Source: Oscillospiraceae bacterium (lineage in GTDB: Bacteria > Bacillota > Clostridia > Oscillospirales > Oscillospiraceae). Taken from it: 7,917 nt of DNA. This document shows, piece by piece, positions 5,554 through 7,917 of the stretch (its first letter is position 1; each line of letters opens with the position of its first letter). The notes below the pieces were generated by a model that did not search any database, was not told where the DNA came from, and worked only from the letters and a program-made list of their open reading frames with translations. Location of the stretch: assembly GCA_017458025.1 (NCBI GenBank), contig JAFTGG010000277.1:1-7917 (forward strand), written 5' to 3'. The position numbers and the translations under genes were made by a program.

Positions 5554-6898
5554 GTGCTTCTCCATACTTCCGCGCCGCAGCGACAAACCGCTCCGCCAGC
5601 TCGGGCCGTCCCGCGAAATAGAGGTGTGGGAACGCCGCGTAAAGCGTGTCGCTCACAAAGCCGCAGCGCCACGCGCGCCCGCCCTTTTCCACGCGCAGCG
5701 CCTCGCCGCACACCGTCGAATCCCAATAATGGAACTCATGAACGGGCACGCGCTCGCCCGTGCGAAACAAGAGGCTGTCAGTCTCGGCGCAGAGCGTCGC
5801 ATAGCCAAAGCGCACCAAATGTCCGGCATTCGCCGCCCTGCCAGGCAAAACGCCCGCCAGAGGATATTCGGCGCCATCGCCGTCGCACAGCGCCGTGCCG
5901 ATATAAAGGAAGCCGCCGCATTCCGCGACCGTCGGCAGGCTGTTTTCTACCGCCGTTTTAATAGACTTAATCATTAACCGATTAGCAGAAAGCTCCTTGG
6001 CATACAGCTCCGGGTATCCCCCGGGCAGATACAGCCCTCCGATTTTCTCTGGCAAAGCACGATCCTCCAAAGGACTGAACGGCACGATCTCCGCGCCAAA
6101 ATCCCGAAGTGTCTCCAGCGATTCTAAATATGTGAAGCTAAAAGCCTTGTCATACGCGACAGCTACGCGAATTTTTCTCGCTTCCTTGCTGCCATTTTCG
6201 GGAGCTGTCGCCGCAATTTTCGACTCGCAGAGGCGCAGCAGGTTGTCGATATCCGCGTGTTGCTCCAACGCCTCCGCCAACGCGTCAAGGCGCCTGTCGA
6301 GCCCCTCGATTTCCGCCGCCGTGCGCAATCCCAGATGGCGGCTTTCTACGCGCGCCTCCTCCATCGGCGGCAGGCAGCCGAGTACCGGCACGCCGCTTTC
6401 CCGCTCAAGAGCGGGCGCAAGGGTCGCACAGAGCTTCGGGGCGCATTCGTTCAAGAGCACGCCCGCGATGCGGCTGTCGGGGCGGAACTCCTTTAACCCC
6501 TTCAGCTCCGCCGCAAGCGTCAGGCTCGCGCCCTTCGCGCGGAGCACGAGCACCACGGGGAGCCCCAGCGTGTCGGCAACATGCCATGAACTCGCGCGGT
6601 CGCTCACGCCGCCGAGGCCGTCATAATAGCCCATGACGCCCTCGACCACCGCCGCGCCGTGGCCGTAACACGATTGCTCGAACAGTACGCGAAGCCGCGC
6701 CTCGTCACAGAGGAACAGGTCAAGGTTACGGCTCTCTACCCCGAGGACGGCGCGGTGGAACATCGGGTCGATATAATCCGGCCCGCACTTGAACGCGCAG
6801 GGCTCCGTGCCACGCTTTTGCAGTGCGCGCAGCAGCGCGCAGGTCACCGTCGTCTTGCCGCCGCCGGAGCGCGGCGCGGCGATCATCACGCGCGTCAT
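5540..6898 (-). CDS. cbiA: Cobyrinic acid a,c-diamide synthase
   Basis: A 452-aa glutamine- and ATP-dependent enzyme that amidates the a and c carboxylates of cobyrinic acid. The N-terminal dethiobiotin-synthetase-like ATP domain shows the modified P-loop APRSGGGKTT (8-17), KCGPDYIDPMFH (37-48), and VVEGVMGYYDG (84-94). The C-terminal class I glutamine amidotransferase domain shows LYLPGGYPELYA (289-300), the nucleophile C327 in VAECGGFLYIG, RFGYATL (363-369), and the active-site histidine in HEFHYWDS (387-394). The length is typical (about 450-460). The start ATG at 6898 forms ATGA with the cbiET stop, with a GGGGCGGGGA run just upstream. CobB of the aerobic pathway (acting on hydrogenobyrinic acid) is homologous; the cbi/cob mix of this operon favours the cobalt-early CbiA role. 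Two short AT-rich patches (about 5940-5995 and 6110-6185) contrast with the rest of the gene. Confidence 0.95.
   Translation of the reverse strand: MTRVMIAAPRSGGGKTTVTCALLRALQKRGTEPCAFKCGPDYIDPMFHRAVLGVESRNLDLFLCDEARLRVLFEQSCYGHGAAVVEGVMGYYDGLGGVSDRASSWHVADTLGLPVVLVLRAKGASLTLAAELKGLKEFRPDSRIAGVLLNECAPKLCATLAPALERESGVPVLGCLPPMEEARVESRHLGLRTAAEIEGLDRRLDALAEALEQHADIDNLLRLCESKIAATAPENGSKEARKIRVAVAYDKAFSFTYLESLETLRDFGAEIVPFSPLEDRALPEKIGGLYLPGGYPELYAKELSANRLMIKSIKTAVENSLPTVAECGGFLYIGTALCDGDGAEYPLAGVLPGRAANAGHLVRFGYATLCAETDSLLFRTGERVPVHEFHYWDSTVCGEALRVEKGGRAWRCGFVSDTLYAAFPHLYFAGRPELAERFVAAARKYGEAHGFA
5557..5563 (-). promoter_or_regulatory. Ribosome binding site that decides the cobT start
   Basis: GGAGAAG on the minus strand, inside the end of cbiA. 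The GGAG core is 6 nt from the ATG at 5553, ideal spacing. It overlaps the alternative in-frame ATG at 5565, which makes that one an unlikely start. Confidence 0.7.
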
Positions 6899-7917
6899 AC
6901 GTCCCCGCCCCGCTTTGCCGCGATGAGGAACGTTGGGTTATTTGCCATTAAAAGGTGCAATTCTCCCGCCGCTTTCGCTCGATTGACCGCGATCTGTGTG
7001 ATTTCTGCCTCTAAGTCCATTGCTTTGCAGACCTCCAGCGCCGCCGACAGCGTCTCCAGCGCGATGGCGGTCATGCAGAGCCGCGCATGCGGGTTCGCGG
7101 CGAGCGCCGCCTCGACAACGGCGCGGAGATTGCCCTTGGAGCCTCCGATGAACACCGCGTCGGGCGCGGGCAGGCCGCGCAGCGCCTCCGGCGCCGTGCC
7201 GCGCACAATACGCAGATTCCACGCGCCGAAGCGTCGTTTATTCGCCTCGATCAGGTCACATGCCTCGTCGCGGCGCTCGATCGCATAGACTCGCCCTTCA
7301 TCTGCCGCGAGCGCCAGCTCTACCGATACGCTGCCCGTACCGGCGCCCACGTCCCAGACCGTATCCCCGTGCCGCACGGCAAGCTGCGAGAGCGCCGCGG
7401 CACGGATTTCCCGCTTGGTCATCGGCACCCCGCCGCGCACAAAGTCCTCGTCCGAAAGCCCGCCCGCCGGCACGTCCGGACGGCCTGCCGCCTCGGCCAA
7501 CAGCACTGACAGCGGCGCAAAATCCATATTCGCGCACTCCGCCGCCGTGACCTCGACGATCCGTTCATCGGGATAGGAGAGCCTCTCCCCCACCGTAACG
7601 CGCGTGTCGCCGAGTCCCGCCTCGACCATCTCCGCGCAGAGCGTCGCGGGCGTTTGCGCGCCGCCGGTTAGGAAAAACGCGGGCTCTCGCCGCATCAGCG
7701 CCGCGACGGGGTCGCAGTCCGCGCCGTGAGCGGAGCAGAGCGTCCAAGCCTGCCACGGCCGGCCGAGCCGCGCCGCAAGCAGCTGCGCGCTCGATACGCC
7801 AGGCAGAACGCGAGATTCGATACCGCGCTCTGTAAGCAGCGGCAACCGCGCCTTCGCGCCGGAATAAAAGCCCGTATCGCCGCTGAAGACGACACATGCC
7901 TCGAATGTGTCCTCGCG
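6895..7917 (-). CDS. cbiET: Fused cobalt-precorrin-7 C5-methyltransferase / C15-methyltransferase (decarboxylating), N-terminus cut
   Basis: The last 340 residues of a CbiE-CbiT fusion (CobL-like). It methylates cobalt-precorrin-7 at C5 and C15 and removes the C12 acetate carboxyl, using S-adenosylmethionine. The reading frame is open to the window edge; roughly the first 60-80 residues of CbiE, with its N-terminal glycine motif, lie outside. The CbiE part (visible 1 to about 150) shows VVFSGDTGFYSGAKARLP (9-26), RVLPGVSSAQLLAARLG (36-52), and LTGGAQTPATL (83-93). The CbiT part follows, with FVRGGVPMTKREIRAAAL (159-176), the SAM-binding VWDVGAGTGSVSVE (187-200), IERRDEACDLIEAN (213-226), and DAVFIGGSKGN (253-263). 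A TTG at 7845 could be misread as a start, but the CbiE motif upstream of it shows the gene continues. The stop overlaps the cbiA start (ATGA). This is the most upstream gene visible, so the operon promoter and any cobalamin riboswitch are outside. Confidence 0.94.
   Translation of the reverse strand, partial: REDTFEACVVFSGDTGFYSGAKARLPLLTERGIESRVLPGVSSAQLLAARLGRPWQAWTLCSAHGADCDPVAALMRREPAFFLTGGAQTPATLCAEMVEAGLGDTRVTVGERLSYPDERIVEVTAAECANMDFAPLSVLLAEAAGRPDVPAGGLSDEDFVRGGVPMTKREIRAAALSQLAVRHGDTVWDVGAGTGSVSVELALAADEGRVYAIERRDEACDLIEANKRRFGAWNLRIVRGTAPEALRGLPAPDAVFIGGSKGNLRAVVEAALAANPHARLCMTAIALETLSAALEVCKAMDLEAEITQIAVNRAKAAGELHLLMANNPTFLIAAKRGGDV

Noticed and set aside
4157..5977. Very long open frame on the plus strand (about 600 codons) opposite cbiA, cobT and cobU
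   Set aside because: It is low-complexity (Arg, Ala, Ser, Pro-rich) and lies antisense to three genes with clear motifs. GC-rich codon bias produces such shadows.
5967..5977. Palindrome ttaatcattaa inside cbiA as an operator
   Set aside because: It is short, lies within coding sequence in an AT-rich patch, and has no nearby promoter or gene start. Chance is the better explanation.
7843..7845. TTG as the start of a 316-aa CbiT-like gene
   Set aside because: In-frame residues upstream of it continue the CbiE motif (SGDTGFY) to the window edge, so the gene is simply truncated by the window.

Overview
The window is one end-to-end block of late cobalamin (vitamin B12) biosynthesis genes, all on the minus strand. 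In transcription order (right to left) it reads cbiET (5' end cut by the window) > cbiA > cobT > cobU > a 269-bp gap > cobS > a short CobU-like gene > cobC > cbiB > cobD (its last few codons cut by the window). The DNA is clearly GC-rich, with a few AT-rich patches. The cbi-type gene set, the CbiE-CbiT fusion, the strong GGAG-type ribosome binding sites and the head-to-tail overlapping layout suggest a GC-rich anaerobic Clostridia-type Firmicute (Oscillospiraceae/Ruminococcaceae-like). That assignment is inference from style, not proof.

The genes cover successive steps. CbiET finishes methylation and decarboxylation of the corrin ring, and CbiA amidates side chains a and c. CobD makes (R)-1-amino-2-propanol phosphate, and CbiB attaches it to cobyric acid. 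CobU, perhaps with its short paralogue, activates the resulting cobinamide to the GDP form. CobT makes alpha-ribazole phosphate, CobS joins the two halves, and CobC removes the phosphate. Ring-building genes before CbiE, cobyric acid synthase (cbiP) and dimethylbenzimidazole synthesis genes are not in the window.

Packing is extremely tight. Seven of the eight junctions overlap: ATGA at cbiET/cbiA, cobS/short cobU and short cobU/cobC; TAATG at cbiB/cobD; 7 bp at cobT/cobU and cobC/cbiB; about 14 bp at cbiA/cobT. The single exception is the gap 3711-3979 between cobU and cobS. It is full of inverted repeats and looks like a small inserted, strongly folded element (about 3841-3995) followed by a second leader-like stretch.

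Points worth a second look are: the paired CobU homologues, in which each seems to lack what the other keeps; the folded element that provides the cobU stop codon; possible competing hairpins ahead of cobS; and a near-consensus promoter facing antisense inside cobD. I do not see a wholly new biological system. The rest is a recognisable B12 operon.
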